A stretch of DNA of 64,000 bases from Bradyrhizobium sp. Y36 (GCF_002531575.1 NZ_NWTI01000023.1:53965-117964); one strand, 5' to 3'. Shown: positions 42,228 to 52,267, counted from the stretch's first letter. Made by a program: numbers and translations. Notes: generated from the letters alone by a model not told the origin.

Positions 42228-43514
42228 TCAGGAACCGGCTTCCCCCATCTTCGCCCTGGCCTGTTGTGCCCGGAGCACCATGCCGCCGGCGACACCGACG
42301 CCGATGACGTACATCCAGCCCTCGTGGAAGTCGAACAGATGGGAATTGAACAGCGAGGTGAAGACGTTCTGCACAACCACCAGGAGCCCGATCCAGTTGG
42401 CGAGCCCCTCGCCGCGAAACAGCAGCAGATGCAGGATCCAGATGGCGTAGAGAACGACGATGCCGATCACGCCCCATTGCACGGCAACGTTCAGCGTCTG
42501 GTTATGCGGGTTGCCGATCACCTCGGCAGACGCCTGGTACTGACCGGCCGGCGTCGCAACGCGTTCGAACAATCCGCGCGTCGAGCCGGTGCCGTGCCCT
42601 TTGATCGGGGCCTCCGCGAAGAAGCCGAGCGACTTCCGCCAGAATTCGAGCCGCAGGCCGAGCGAGGTCGGCTCGCCCTTTTCGACATAGCGCGTGTAGT
42701 CGTCGGAAAACCTCTCGGCCGTATGGCGCAAATAGGGCGAGGCCTGCCAGGCGAGAACGGCGACGGCGAGCAAACCGGCGGAGATGAGTGCGATGCTGCG
42801 CCCTTTGAGATGAAGCAGCGCGAACACGCCGAACATGATCGGAACGGTGACGAGCGCCGTGCGGGACACCACCACGAATGTCATGTTGACGAAGAAGCTC
42901 AGCGCCAGCGCCGTCAGCAGTCCGGCGAACCAGTATCGCTTCTCGCGCAGCAGCGTCACGATCGGATAGGCGAGCGCGACCGCGCAAAGCGCGAATTCCT
43001 GACTCTGGTCGATGTAGTTCTTGACGAAGACGCCGCGCTCGGGCGGATCGGTCTTGAGCGCGAGGTTCGGATAGAAGGCGACCAGCCAGGACATCACCGA
43101 CAGCAGCGCGCAAGACACCAGGAAGGCGGTGAAGATCCAGCGTCCGCGCGGCGAACGCTCGAAATGATAGAGCAGGACCGGCAGCACCAGCAGCTTGATG
43201 GTCGGATTGATCGCGTAGGATCGGGCGGCCCAGGGCGCCTCCGACCAGAGCGTCCCCACCAGTGCGAGCAGCACCAGCGCAATCGGAGCCAGACAGATCG
43301 GACGCTTCAGGAACTGCAGGAAAGCGCGGACGTCGAGAAACGGCACCATGCAGAGCAGCATCAGCGCGTTGAAGATCCCGGCAAGCGAGGTCGACCAGGG
43401 CAGCGAGGCTGCGGTCAGGACCGCGAAGACATCGACGGTCTCGCTCCAGGCAGCCGGGCTGCGCAGACGGCGAAGCAACATCTGGCCAGCCGTTTCGCGA
43501 GCAAGCGCCGTCAC
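42228..43514 (-). CDS. O-antigen ligase family protein (WaaL-like)
   Basis: 428 residues from a GTG that overlaps the hldE stop by 4 nt. About 10-12 membrane segments; the Wzy_C-type loop includes FWRKSLGFFAEAPIKGHGTGS and GNPHNQTLNVAVQWGVIG. The conserved HNQ and GHGTG motifs sit in the large periplasmic loop as in WaaL. It would join O-antigen to lipid A-core. Tight coupling to hldE supports a role in LPS. Confidence 0.85.
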   Translation of the reverse strand: MTALARETAGQMLLRRLRSPAAWSETVDVFAVLTAASLPWSTSLAGIFNALMLLCMVPFLDVRAFLQFLKRPICLAPIALVLLALVGTLWSEAPWAARSYAINPTIKLLVLPVLLYHFERSPRGRWIFTAFLVSCALLSVMSWLVAFYPNLALKTDPPERGVFVKNYIDQSQEFALCAVALAYPIVTLLREKRYWFAGLLTALALSFFVNMTFVVVSRTALVTVPIMFGVFALLHLKGRSIALISAGLLAVAVLAWQASPYLRHTAERFSDDYTRYVEKGEPTSLGLRLEFWRKSLGFFAEAPIKGHGTGSTRGLFERVATPAGQYQASAEVIGNPHNQTLNVAVQWGVIGIVVLYAIWILHLLLFRGEGLANWIGLLVVVQNVFTSLFNSHLFDFHEGWMYVIGVGVAGGMVLRAQQARAKMGEAGS

Positions 43515-44995
43515 TTGCCGCCTCCCCGGGCGCGATGCACCAGCGCCGTCGTGCTGAAGCCCTGGAGGATGTCGACCAGCACGACCACCCCGCCCGCTTC
43601 CTCGACAACCTCGTGGCCGACCACCTGCTCGCGGGTGTAGTCGCCGCCCTTCACCAGCACGCCGGGCTTGATCCGCCTGATCAGGTCGATCGGCGTATCC
43701 TGTTCGAAGATGACGACGAGATCGACGGCCTCCAGCGCGGCCAGCACTTCCGCGCGCGCGCGTTCGTCCTGGACCGGCCGCTCGGCCCCCTTGAGCCGCC
43801 GCACCGAGGCGTCGCTGTTGAGCCCGACGATGAGGCGGTCGCAGGCGGCGCGTGCCGCGGTCAGCACCTTGACGTGGCCGGGATGCAGGATGTCGAAGCA
43901 ACCATTGGTGAAGCCGACGCGCAGTCCCTGCCTTCGCCACTCGGCGAGCTGCGCGTCGAGCGTATCCGGATCGAGCACGATCTTTTCCTCGGCCGCGAGC
44001 GTGGCATGCGGCAGGATTTTTCGGCGCAGCTCGGCCGCGCTCACGCTGGCAGTGCCTTGCTTGCCGACCGCGACGGCGGCAGCGGCGTTGGCGATGCGCA
44101 GCGCAGCGTCCCAGTCGGCGCCGGCCGCAAGCGAGACCGCGAGCGAGGCGGCGACGGTGTCACCGGCGCCGGAGACGTCGCGCACCTTCACCGGAAACGC
44201 CGGAACGTGAACGGCCTCGCCCGCCCGCGGCACCAGCGTCATGCCGTGCTCGCCTTGCGTGACCAGGATCGCCTCGCAATCGGCGAGCCGCATCACGTCC
44301 TCGCTGGCATCGACAATGCTCTGGGGCGTGTCGGCGCGGCTGCGCGTCGCCTCCGAGAACTCCTTGCGGTTGGGCGTGAGCAGCGTCGCGCCGCGATAGA
44401 TCGCCCAGTTGAGGCTCTTCGGGTCGACGATCACGGGCTTGCCGAGCTTTCGCGCCGCATCGATGGTGTGACGGATCACGCGCGCCGTCAGCACGCCCTT
44501 GGCGTAGTCCGACAGCAGCACGATATCGGCCCGCGCGATCTGCGGCAGGATCGCATCGATCAGCCTGGTCTCGACGTCATCGGAGGCAGGCTGCGCCTGC
44601 TCCCAATCCGCGCGCAGCATGTGCGTCGAGAAATGCTCGGAGACGAAACGGACTTTTCGCGTGGTCGGCCGCGACGGGTCGCACACCAGCACGCTTTCGA
44701 TTCCGGCCTGCTCGCCAAGCGCCGAAGCGAGCCGCTTGCCCGCATCGTCCTCGCCGACGAGGCCGACGAAGATGCAGCGCGCACCCAGCGAGGCGACATT
44801 GCGCGCGACGTTGCCGGCGCCACCGATATGGATCTCGCTGCGTTGCGCCGCGATGACGGGCGTCGGCGCTTCCGGCGAGATCCGTGACACCTCGCCATAG
44901 ACGAACTCGTCCAGCATGATGTCGCCGATGCACAGCACCGTACGACTTGAGATGGCCTGCGCGAGGGTGTCGAAATCGAGAATGGGCGTCGGCAT
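43511..44995 (-). CDS. hldE: Bifunctional heptose-7-phosphate kinase / heptose-1-phosphate adenylyltransferase
   Basis: 494 residues from the ATG at 44995 (a TTG at 45001 is possible). Residues 1-320 are a ribokinase-type kinase: VLCIGDIMLDEFVYGEVSRISPEAP, GGAGNVARNVASLG and VSGAGDTVAASLAV. Residues 345-494 are a nucleotidyltransferase with FTNGCFDILHPGHV and VGLNSDASVRRLKG. Full-length bifunctional HldE. It makes ADP-D-glycero-manno-heptose. It follows hldD by 12 nt and overlaps waaL by 4 nt. Confidence 0.93.
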   Translation of the reverse strand: MPTPILDFDTLAQAISSRTVLCIGDIMLDEFVYGEVSRISPEAPTPVIAAQRSEIHIGGAGNVARNVASLGARCIFVGLVGEDDAGKRLASALGEQAGIESVLVCDPSRPTTRKVRFVSEHFSTHMLRADWEQAQPASDDVETRLIDAILPQIARADIVLLSDYAKGVLTARVIRHTIDAARKLGKPVIVDPKSLNWAIYRGATLLTPNRKEFSEATRSRADTPQSIVDASEDVMRLADCEAILVTQGEHGMTLVPRAGEAVHVPAFPVKVRDVSGAGDTVAASLAVSLAAGADWDAALRIANAAAAVAVGKQGTASVSAAELRRKILPHATLAAEEKIVLDPDTLDAQLAEWRRQGLRVGFTNGCFDILHPGHVKVLTAARAACDRLIVGLNSDASVRRLKGAERPVQDERARAEVLAALEAVDLVVIFEQDTPIDLIRRIKPGVLVKGGDYTREQVVGHEVVEEAGGVVVLVDILQGFSTTALVHRARGGGK

Positions 44996-45007
44996 GGTCA
45001 AAGAGCC

Positions 45008-45988
45008 TCAGCGGAAGCGGTCGGGCCGGTCGAGATAGTCCCCGACATAGGCTTTCACCGCGTCCTCGAGCGTCGTGAAGCCGCCGTTATAGCCGGCGCG
45101 GTGCAGGCGATCGACCTCGCTTTGGGTGAAGTATTGGTAAGCCCCGCGGATCTGCTCGGGCATGTCGATATATTCGATGTTGGGCCTGGTGCCGAGCGCC
45201 GCATAGGCCGCCAGCATCAGATCCCTGAAGCTGCGCGCCTTGCCGGTTCCGACATTGAAAAGTCCTGATACCGACGGCGTCGCCATCAGCCACATGATGA
45301 CGCGCACGACGTCGTCGACATAGATGAAATCGCGGCGCTGATCGCCGTCGGCGATGCCCTCGCGATGCGACTTGAACAATTGCACGACACGGCCCGCTTT
45401 GACGTCGTCGAAGCGACGCGCCAGCACGCTCATCATCGAGCCCTTGTGATATTCGTTGGGGCCGAACACGTTGAAGAATTTCAGGCCGACGCATTGCGGC
45501 GGCAGCGGATCGCCGTTCGCGACGCGCCCGGCGACCGAAAGGTCGAACACGTGCTTGCTCCAGCCGTAGAGATTCATCGGCCGAAGCTTCTTCAATGCGG
45601 CAAGCGAGGCATCGTCGTCGAAACCGGTCTCGCCGTCGCCATAGGTCGCCGCCGAGGAGGCGTAGATGAACGGCACCGCGCTCGCCGTGCACCAGTCGAG
45701 CAGGCGCGTCGACAGCCGGAAATTGGTCTCGAACACGAGGTCGCCGTCGGTCGCGGTGGTGGCCGAAATCGCCCCGAGATGGATCACGGCATCCAGCTTG
45801 CGGCCTTTCAGCCAGTCCATCAGCTCGGCCGGGGGGACGATATCCACAAGCTGTCGCTTGGCGAGGTTGCCCCATTTGCCCTCGTTGCCGAGGACATCGC
45901 AAACCACGACGTCGCTGCGGCCCGAATCGTTGAGCGCGGCCACGACATTCGACCCGATAAAACCGGCCCCGCCGGTAACCAGCAACAT
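45008..45988 (-). CDS. hldD: ADP-glyceromanno-heptose 6-epimerase
   Basis: 326 residues from the ATG at 45988. It has MLLVTGGAGFIGSNVVAALND, HLGAISATTATDGD, YASSAATYGDGETGF, catalytic LYGWSKHVFD (Tyr/Lys), and GLKFFNVFGPNEYHKGSMMSV, all HldD hallmarks. It converts the D,D-heptose to the L,D form used in the inner core. First gene of hldD-hldE-waaL, divergent from waaF. Confidence 0.93.
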   Translation of the reverse strand: MLLVTGGAGFIGSNVVAALNDSGRSDVVVCDVLGNEGKWGNLAKRQLVDIVPPAELMDWLKGRKLDAVIHLGAISATTATDGDLVFETNFRLSTRLLDWCTASAVPFIYASSAATYGDGETGFDDDASLAALKKLRPMNLYGWSKHVFDLSVAGRVANGDPLPPQCVGLKFFNVFGPNEYHKGSMMSVLARRFDDVKAGRVVQLFKSHREGIADGDQRRDFIYVDDVVRVIMWLMATPSVSGLFNVGTGKARSFRDLMLAAYAALGTRPNIEYIDMPEQIRGAYQYFTQSEVDRLHRAGYNGGFTTLEDAVKAYVGDYLDRPDRFR

Positions 45989-46147
45989 CCAGAAATCCCT
46001 GCCCGATTTTTGCGGCCCGGCCCTGCCGTAGCGCATGAGCCGTCAAAGTGTAAGCGGTTTTGGGATTGAACGGTCTGCCGGCTTTACCTGCCGGCCCGGA
46101 GCGGCTACCGAACCCGCCACCATCAGATTGCACGCTCCATTTAACGA

Positions 46148-47233
46148 ATGAACCATAATTCACAGCTTAGCGGGGAGACGGACCGGAGCGACACCCGCCC
46201 GATTCTGATCATTCCCTACATGTGGATCGGCGACTTCGTCCGGAATCACACCGTCGTGCGGGTCCTGAAGGAGCGCTGGCCCAACCGGCCGGTCGATCTC
46301 CTGACCACCTCCCTCTGTGCGCCGCTGGTCGATTACATGCCCGGCGTGCGTCAGGGCATCGTCTGGGACCTGCCGCGCGGCAGGCTTGCCGTGGGCCGCC
46401 AACTGGCCCTGGCAAAGCTCCTGCGCGCGCAGAACTACGGCACGGCGCTGGTCCTGCCGCGGACCTGGAAGGCGGCCATTGCCCCTGCCCTGGCCGGCAT
46501 TCCAGAACGGGTCGGCTTTGTCGGCGAGTTCCGGTTCGGGCTGCTCAACCGCTGGCGCTGGGGCGAGAAGAAGCTGCCGCGCTTCATCGACAAGAACGCC
46601 GCCCTGGCCCAGCCCGACGGCGCCCCCCTGCCCCCGGAATGGCCGGTGCCGCAATTGCGGGTCCCGGCGGAAGACATCGTCCGCTGGCGCCAGGCCAACG
46701 GCCTCGGCGCGGGGGCCGCGGTGGCGCTCGCCCCAGGCTCGGTCGGCGTCTCCAAACGCTGGACGTATTATCCGGAGGCAGCCCGCCTCCTGGTCGAGCG
46801 CGGCCTCGAGGTCTGGGTGGTCGGCGGCCCCGGGGAAAAAGGCCTCGCCCAGGAGATCGTCGCCGCGGGTGGCCCTGGGACCGCGGGCGGCCCTGGCGTG
46901 CGTGACCTCACCGGCAACGACTTGCGCAACGGCGTGCTGGCGATGGCCGCGGCGGGCGTCGCCATCTCCAACGATTCCGGCCTGATGCACATCGCAGCAG
47001 CCCTTGGCACGCCCACCATGGGCATCTTCGGCCCGACCAGCCCCTATCTCTGGGCCCCGCTCAACGGCCTCGCCGCCACCGTGGTGCAGGACAAGGAAAA
47101 GCTGTCCTGCCAGCCTTGCCAGAGCACGATCTGCAAGATGAACGACCATCGCTGCATGCGGAACATTGCAGCGAGCGAGGTGGTGGCGATCGCGCAGCGG
47201 GTGCTGGGGGAAGCTGCGCAGCCGGGGACGTGA
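46148..47233 (+). CDS. waaF: ADP-heptose:LPS heptosyltransferase II
   Basis: 361 residues, GT9 family. ILIIPYMWIGDFVRNHTVVRVLKERWP is a WaaF-like N-terminus; ALAPGSVGVSKRWTYYPEAARLL, ISNDSGLMHIAAALGTPTMGIFGPTSP and the C-terminal cysteine cluster CQPCQSTICKMNDHRCM match the family. It adds L-glycero-D-manno-heptose to the LPS inner core. It is divergent from hldD, placing heptose synthesis and transfer on either side of one intergenic region. Confidence 0.9.
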   Translation: MNHNSQLSGETDRSDTRPILIIPYMWIGDFVRNHTVVRVLKERWPNRPVDLLTTSLCAPLVDYMPGVRQGIVWDLPRGRLAVGRQLALAKLLRAQNYGTALVLPRTWKAAIAPALAGIPERVGFVGEFRFGLLNRWRWGEKKLPRFIDKNAALAQPDGAPLPPEWPVPQLRVPAEDIVRWRQANGLGAGAAVALAPGSVGVSKRWTYYPEAARLLVERGLEVWVVGGPGEKGLAQEIVAAGGPGTAGGPGVRDLTGNDLRNGVLAMAAAGVAISNDSGLMHIAAALGTPTMGIFGPTSPYLWAPLNGLAATVVQDKEKLSCQPCQSTICKMNDHRCMRNIAASEVVAIAQRVLGEAAQPGT

Positions 47234-47410
47234 AAATCGGCGAGGCGTGCGCCGCTGAGGCTCCCGCCGGTGTTTTGCCTGACGCGTCAAATTTGATCTC
47301 GCGGGATCTGCACGGTTTCGCACTGAACGCCAAGCCATTGATTCGGCTCACCCCTCCTACTGTGCATGGGGTTGTTTTCGCGATTTCGATTGGCCGGTAC
47401 GACGTCGGGC

Positions 47411-48448
47411 TCAGAGCAGCGGCCGATAGACCTCCCCGATCTGCGCCGCTTCCGCATCGAGACTGAATTTTGCGAGCACCCGCGCGCGCCCGCGCTCGCC
47501 CATCGCGGTCGCCGCAGCCACATCGCGCATCAGCGGCTCCAGCGCGGCAGCCAGCGCGTCCGCATCACCGGTCGGGATCAGCACGCCTGTGACGCCATCC
47601 TCGACCACGAGTTCGGCAGCTCCAGCGCGTGCGGCAACCAGCGCACTCCCCGCCGCCATCGCCTCGATCAGCGTCAGGCCAAAGCCTTCATTGCGCGAGG
47701 TGAAGGCGTAGATCGTCAGCCGCTGATACCAGCGCTGCACCGCCTCGATCGGGAGCTCGCCGGTGATGACGATGCGCGATTGCAGGCCGGCGGCCTCGAT
47801 CCGTTTCTTCAAATCGTTGGCAAACGGCGTCTGCTCGGCCGTGACCTGTCCGACGATGACAGCTGTGAAATCCGGATGGCGCGGCAACAGCCGGCACATC
47901 GCATCGACGAACACATCGGTGCCCTTCTGCGCGCGCACGCGGCCGAAGCAGCCGATGGCGTAGCGGCCCGGCAGCGCGGCTTCCGCGAAGGCAGCTGTGC
48001 GGTCGATCGGCGGCGCGTAGACGTCGGTGTCGACGCCATGCGGGATCACGGTCGCCTTCACCTTCAGGAACGATGCCGAGATATCCGACGTCGCGATGAT
48101 CGCGTCCATGCGCCGGATCAGCCAGCGCGTGATCCATGAGTGATGCCGCTGTGCTGCCGAGGTGAACACGAGCTTCAGCGGCCAGCCGAGTGCGCGCAGC
48201 ACGACGCCGGCGATCATCTCGTTGTTGCGCCGCGCGTGCCAGATCAACGGCGCCCTGCGCCGCCACAGCTTGAGCAGATCGCCAACGCCGAGACGCGCGA
48301 TGCCCGCCGGCGCGTCCGAGCCGAGCCACGCCGCGCGATACAGCTTCGCCAGCCGCGGCGCCACCATCCGGTTGGTCGCAGTGACCCCGGAATAGCGCCT
48401 GTGCAGATTTGGCACGATCACTTCGAGATCGCCGGGAAAATTGGCCAC
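47411..48448 (-). CDS. lpcC: LPS core mannosyltransferase, LpcC-like GT4
   Basis: 345 residues with a GTG start at 48448. It shares LpcC blocks: PNLHRRYSGVTATN, LIWHARRNNEMIAGV, KLVFTSAAQRHHSWITRWLIRRMDAIIATS and VIPHGVDTDVY. The E-x7-E motif is in TSRNEGFGLTLIEAMAAGSALV. Rhizobial LpcC adds mannose from GDP-mannose to the LPS core, and ManC at 33468 would supply it. The substrate is inferred from similarity; the gene stands alone. Confidence 0.78.
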   Translation of the reverse strand: MANFPGDLEVIVPNLHRRYSGVTATNRMVAPRLAKLYRAAWLGSDAPAGIARLGVGDLLKLWRRRAPLIWHARRNNEMIAGVVLRALGWPLKLVFTSAAQRHHSWITRWLIRRMDAIIATSDISASFLKVKATVIPHGVDTDVYAPPIDRTAAFAEAALPGRYAIGCFGRVRAQKGTDVFVDAMCRLLPRHPDFTAVIVGQVTAEQTPFANDLKKRIEAAGLQSRIVITGELPIEAVQRWYQRLTIYAFTSRNEGFGLTLIEAMAAGSALVAARAGAAELVVEDGVTGVLIPTGDADALAAALEPLMRDVAAATAMGERGRARVLAKFSLDAEAAQIGEVYRPLL

Positions 48449-48574
48449 GTCGCGCTCCGTTTGACAGGCCCCCTATACGCAACATTAAGCATAGTGACCA
48501 GTTCAGCCGCGCCGATACCCCCTCTTCACCACGCAAGCGCTAGTTTTGCGCGTTGATCGAAGACGGGTGAGATC

Positions 48575-49588
48575 ATGACTGTGCTAGTCACCGGCGGCGC
48601 CGGCTATATCGGAAGTCACACGGTCCTCGCGCTGGCGGAAGCCGGCGAGGACGTGGTCGTGATCGACGATCTCTCGACCGGTTTCTCCGCTTATCTGCCC
48701 GAGGGCGTGCCGCTGTTCATTGGGGACGCCGGCGACGAGAACCTGCTCGAGGGCGTGATCGCCCAGCACAACATCGAGAGCATCATCCATTTCGCGGGCT
48801 CGGTCGTCGTGCCGGATTCGATGCGCGATCCGCTCGGCTACTACCGCAACAACTTCATGACCGCGCGCAACCTGCTGAACGTGGCAGTCAAGCGCGGCAT
48901 CAACCGATTCATCTTTTCCTCGACCGCTGCCGTCTACGGCAATCCGGACCAGGTGCCGGTGCCCGAGCACGCGCCGACGCGGCCGCTGTCGCCCTACGGC
49001 TCGTCGAAGCTGATGACCGAGATCATGCTGCACGACGTCGCCGCCGCCTACGGCATGCAGTATGTCACCTTGCGCTATTTCAACGTCGCCGGCGCCGATC
49101 CGCACGCGCGCATCGGGCTTGCCACGGTCGGCGCCACGCATCTGCTCAAGATCGCGGTCGAGGCCGCGACCGGCCAGCGCGCCAAGATCGACGTGTTCGG
49201 CACCGACTATCCGACGCCCGACGGCAGCTGCATCCGCGACTTCATCCACGTCACCGACCTCTCGCAGGCGCATCGCTCGGCCCTGGCCTATCTGCGCAAC
49301 GGCGGCGCCTCGACGACGCTGAATTGCGGCTATGGCCGCGGCTATTCGGTGCTCGAGACCATCGACGCCGTGCGCCGGGTGTCGGGCCGCAGCTTCGCGG
49401 TGCAATACGCCCCGCGCCGGCCCGGCGACATCATGACCATGGTCGCCGACACCAGCCGCATCCGCGGCCTGCTCGACTGGAAGCCGCGATACGAGGACCT
49501 CGAGACCATCGCGGCCCACGCGCTGGCCTGGGAGGACAAGCTGTTCCACGAGCGCCATGGCGAGCTCCGCCAGGCCGCCTCCGCCTAA
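48575..49588 (+). CDS. galE: UDP-glucose 4-epimerase
   Basis: 337 residues: VLVTGGAGYIGSHTVLAL, VVVIDDLSTGFS, IIHFAGSVVVPDSM, SSTAAVYGNPDQVPV, PYGSSKLMTEIMLHD (catalytic Tyr/Lys), LRYFNVAGADP and CIRDFIHVTDLSQAH. These are GalE blocks. It interconverts UDP-glucose and UDP-galactose. It is divergent from the LpcC-like gene and upstream of the ABC exporter. Confidence 0.92.
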   Translation: MTVLVTGGAGYIGSHTVLALAEAGEDVVVIDDLSTGFSAYLPEGVPLFIGDAGDENLLEGVIAQHNIESIIHFAGSVVVPDSMRDPLGYYRNNFMTARNLLNVAVKRGINRFIFSSTAAVYGNPDQVPVPEHAPTRPLSPYGSSKLMTEIMLHDVAAAYGMQYVTLRYFNVAGADPHARIGLATVGATHLLKIAVEAATGQRAKIDVFGTDYPTPDGSCIRDFIHVTDLSQAHRSALAYLRNGGASTTLNCGYGRGYSVLETIDAVRRVSGRSFAVQYAPRRPGDIMTMVADTSRIRGLLDWKPRYEDLETIAAHALAWEDKLFHERHGELRQAASA

Positions 49589-49705
49589 ATTCATCCCCAG
49601 CGCAAGCCCTTAATTGGGCTTGAAAAACCGTAGCTGAGCGGGCACAGAGGCCGTTCGATCCCTGACGCGCGGGCAGGCTTGTCCTGCGCCGTCAATGGAC
49701 CCCGG

Positions 49706-51508
49706 ATGGCTCAGTCTCCAAAGAAAATCACCGACGATCCCTATGCGGCTGCGACCCTGATTCGCCGCCTCGTCACGGAACAGGGCATCGTCTACTGGCG
49801 GCGCTACCTCGTCGCCTTCGCGCTGATGGCGGTCGCCGCCGGCGCGACCGCATGCGCGACCTACGTGCTCGGCCAGGTCATCAACCAGGCCTATGTCGAC
49901 AAGAACATCCCGGGCATCGCGATGTTCTCCGGCATCACCGTGCTCCTGCTCTTCATCAAGGGCGTGGCCACCTACGGCCACATGGTGATCCTGACCAAGA
50001 TCTCGAACGCCATCCTTGCCACCAACCAGCGCCAGCTGTTCGCCAAGCTGATGCGCGAGAGCGTCGGCTTCTTCTCCGAGCGGCACTCGTCCGAATTCCT
50101 CGCGCGCCTCACGGCCGGCGCCAAGTCGATCACCGACGTGCTCAACATGCTGGTCAACGCCATCGGGCGCGACCTGTTGATGCTGCTCGCCATGATCGGC
50201 GTGATGGTGTGGCAGGACCCGCTGATGTCGTTCATCGGCCTCGTCGCCGTGCCGCCGGCGATGCTGGTGCTGCGCAAGCTGGTCAAGCGCATCAAGGGCC
50301 TCGCCTTCAACCAGTTCACCGGCACCGCCGACATCATGGAGACGATGCAGGAATCGCTGCAGGGCATCCGCACCGTCAAGGCGTTCACGCTGGAAGAGAC
50401 GATGCAGAAGCGCATCGACGAGAACATCGCGATCGTCGAGCGCAATGCCAACAAGATGGCGCGCGTCGCCAACCGCTCCAACCCGCTGATGGAGATGTTG
50501 GGGGGCTTCGCCGTCGCCGGCTGCCTGATGTACGGCGGCTACAGCGTGGTCGCGCTCAACGCCACGCCCGGTGCGTTCTTCTCGTTCATGACCGCGTTCC
50601 TGATGGCGACCGAGCCGGCCAAGCGGCTGGCGCGGCTCAACATCGACCTCAACAGCCAGCTGGTCGGCGCCCGCATGCTGCTCGAGATCATCGACAGCCC
50701 GGCGAGCGAGCATTCCGACGACGACAAGCCGGCACTGAAGCTCTCCGATGCCCGCATCGAGCTGCGCGACGTCAGCTTCTCCTATCGCTCGGGCGAGACC
50801 GTGCTCAACCGCATGAGCTTCGTTGCCGAGCCAGGCAAGGTCACGGCGCTGGTCGGCCCATCCGGCGGCGGCAAGTCGACCGTGCTGGCGCTGCTGTTGC
50901 GCTTCCACGAGGTCACGCAAGGCGACATCGTGATCGACGGCCAGTCGATCGGCGCGGTCTCGCGCAAATCGCTGCGGGCGCAGACCGCCTATGTCGGCCA
51001 GGACGTCTACCTGTTCCGCGACACCATCCGCAGCAACATCGCCTTCGGCAAGCCGGGCGCGAGCGAGGACGAGATCATCGAGGCGGCGAAAGCGGCCTGC
51101 GCGCATGATTTCATCATGAGCTTCCCACTCGGCTATGACACGCCGGTCGGCGAGCACGGCGCGCAACTGTCCGGCGGCCAGCGCCAGCGCATCGCGGTGG
51201 CGCGTGCACTGATCAAGAATGCGCCGATCATCCTTCTGGACGAAGCCACCGCCGCGCTGGATTCGGAGTCTGAACGGCAGGTACAGGAGGCCATCGAGCA
51301 CCTCTGCCGAAACCGCACCACCATCGTGATCGCGCACCGCCTGCACACCATCATGCACGCCGACAGCATCCTGGTGGTCGAGGGCGGCGAGATCGTCGAG
51401 CAGGGCCGGCACGACGATCTGCTGCGCCGCGGCGGGCGCTATGCCTCGTTCTTCCGCTTGCAACATCACGATGCCGGCGCTCTGGCGCCGCTCAGCGCAA
51501 CCGCCTAG
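49706..51508 (+). CDS. MsbA-like ABC exporter (fused permease/ATPase)
   Basis: 600 residues from the ATG at 49706. Six membrane helices in residues 30-320, then an ATPase domain with Walker A GPSGGGKST, Q-loop YVGQDVYLF, signature LSGGQRQRIAVARAL, Walker B IILLDEATAALD and H-loop IAHRLHT. Typical homodimeric half-transporter of the MsbA/lipid A exporter type. The setting suggests export of a lipid or glycolipid, but the substrate is unproven. Followed by an FAH hydrolase gene 35 nt later. Confidence 0.88.
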   Translation: MAQSPKKITDDPYAAATLIRRLVTEQGIVYWRRYLVAFALMAVAAGATACATYVLGQVINQAYVDKNIPGIAMFSGITVLLLFIKGVATYGHMVILTKISNAILATNQRQLFAKLMRESVGFFSERHSSEFLARLTAGAKSITDVLNMLVNAIGRDLLMLLAMIGVMVWQDPLMSFIGLVAVPPAMLVLRKLVKRIKGLAFNQFTGTADIMETMQESLQGIRTVKAFTLEETMQKRIDENIAIVERNANKMARVANRSNPLMEMLGGFAVAGCLMYGGYSVVALNATPGAFFSFMTAFLMATEPAKRLARLNIDLNSQLVGARMLLEIIDSPASEHSDDDKPALKLSDARIELRDVSFSYRSGETVLNRMSFVAEPGKVTALVGPSGGGKSTVLALLLRFHEVTQGDIVIDGQSIGAVSRKSLRAQTAYVGQDVYLFRDTIRSNIAFGKPGASEDEIIEAAKAACAHDFIMSFPLGYDTPVGEHGAQLSGGQRQRIAVARALIKNAPIILLDEATAALDSESERQVQEAIEHLCRNRTTIVIAHRLHTIMHADSILVVEGGEIVEQGRHDDLLRRGGRYASFFRLQHHDAGALAPLSATA

Positions 51509-51543
51509 AGTTCCTCGTCAACCTCAAGAGCCGCGAGACCCGC

Positions 51544-52245
51544 ATGAACGCCGCCTCCTACGTCATCCCGCTTCCACCCCAGGCATCGCTCCCCGTCGTC
51601 GGAGAAAGCGGCCGCTTTCCGGTGCGCCGCATCTGGTGCGTCGGCCGCAACTATCTCGAGCACATCCGCGAGATGGGCAATGACGAGCGCGCCCCGCCGT
51701 TCTTCTTCGCCAAGCACGCCGACATGCTGGTGCCCGACGGCGCCACCATCCCCTATCCGCCGCTGACCAAGGATCTGCATCACGAGGTCGAGCTGATCGT
51801 CGCGATGAAGAGCGGCGGGCTCAACATCCCCGCCGACAAAGCACTGGATCACGTCTACGGCTACGCCGTCGGCATCGACCTCACCCGCCGCGACCTCCAG
51901 ATCGCCTCGCGCAAGAAGGAGCGTCCGTGGGAGATCGGAAAGTCGTTCGACGGCTCCGCGCCCGCCTCGGCGCTGCAGCCGGCCTCGAAGATCGGTCACC
52001 CCACCAAGGGTCGGATCTGGCTCACGGTCAACGGCAAGGAAGCCCAGACCGGCGATCTCGAGCAGATGATCTGGAACGTGCCGGAGACGATCTGGCAGCT
52101 CTCCCAGCAGGTGAAGCTCGCCGCTGGCGACATCATCATGACCGGCACGCCCGCCGGCGTGTCGCAGCTCCAGCCGGGCGACAAGCTCGAATGCGGCGTC
52201 GACGGCGTCGGCACGCTGAAGGTCAGCATCGGCCAGCCTGAATAG
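51544..52245 (+). CDS. Fumarylacetoacetate hydrolase family protein
   Basis: 233 residues. The FAH C-terminal fold is present: IWCVGRNYLEHIREMG, FFFAKHADMLVPDGATIPYP, DLHHEVELIVAM (metal-binding Glu pair), GYAVGIDLTRRDLQ, KSFDGSAPASALQPAS and IIMTGTPAGVSQLQPGD. It resembles fumarylpyruvate hydrolase (NagK) and related acylpyruvases. The substrate is unknown. A bidirectional terminator follows at 52268. Confidence 0.85.
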   Translation: MNAASYVIPLPPQASLPVVGESGRFPVRRIWCVGRNYLEHIREMGNDERAPPFFFAKHADMLVPDGATIPYPPLTKDLHHEVELIVAMKSGGLNIPADKALDHVYGYAVGIDLTRRDLQIASRKKERPWEIGKSFDGSAPASALQPASKIGHPTKGRIWLTVNGKEAQTGDLEQMIWNVPETIWQLSQQVKLAAGDIIMTGTPAGVSQLQPGDKLECGVDGVGTLKVSIGQPE

Positions 52246-52267
52246 GTTGAACTGCATCTCGAAATCG

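Noticed and set aside
40596..43640. A 1014-codon plus-strand frame
   Set aside because: It is antisense to the WbpM-like and WaaL genes, has no recognisable domain, and is Arg/Asp/Gln-rich like other shadows.
49603..49622. Hairpin CAAGCCC-TTAATT-GGGCTTG after galE
   Set aside because: It has a 7-bp stem but no T-run on the plus strand, so I do not call it a terminator.
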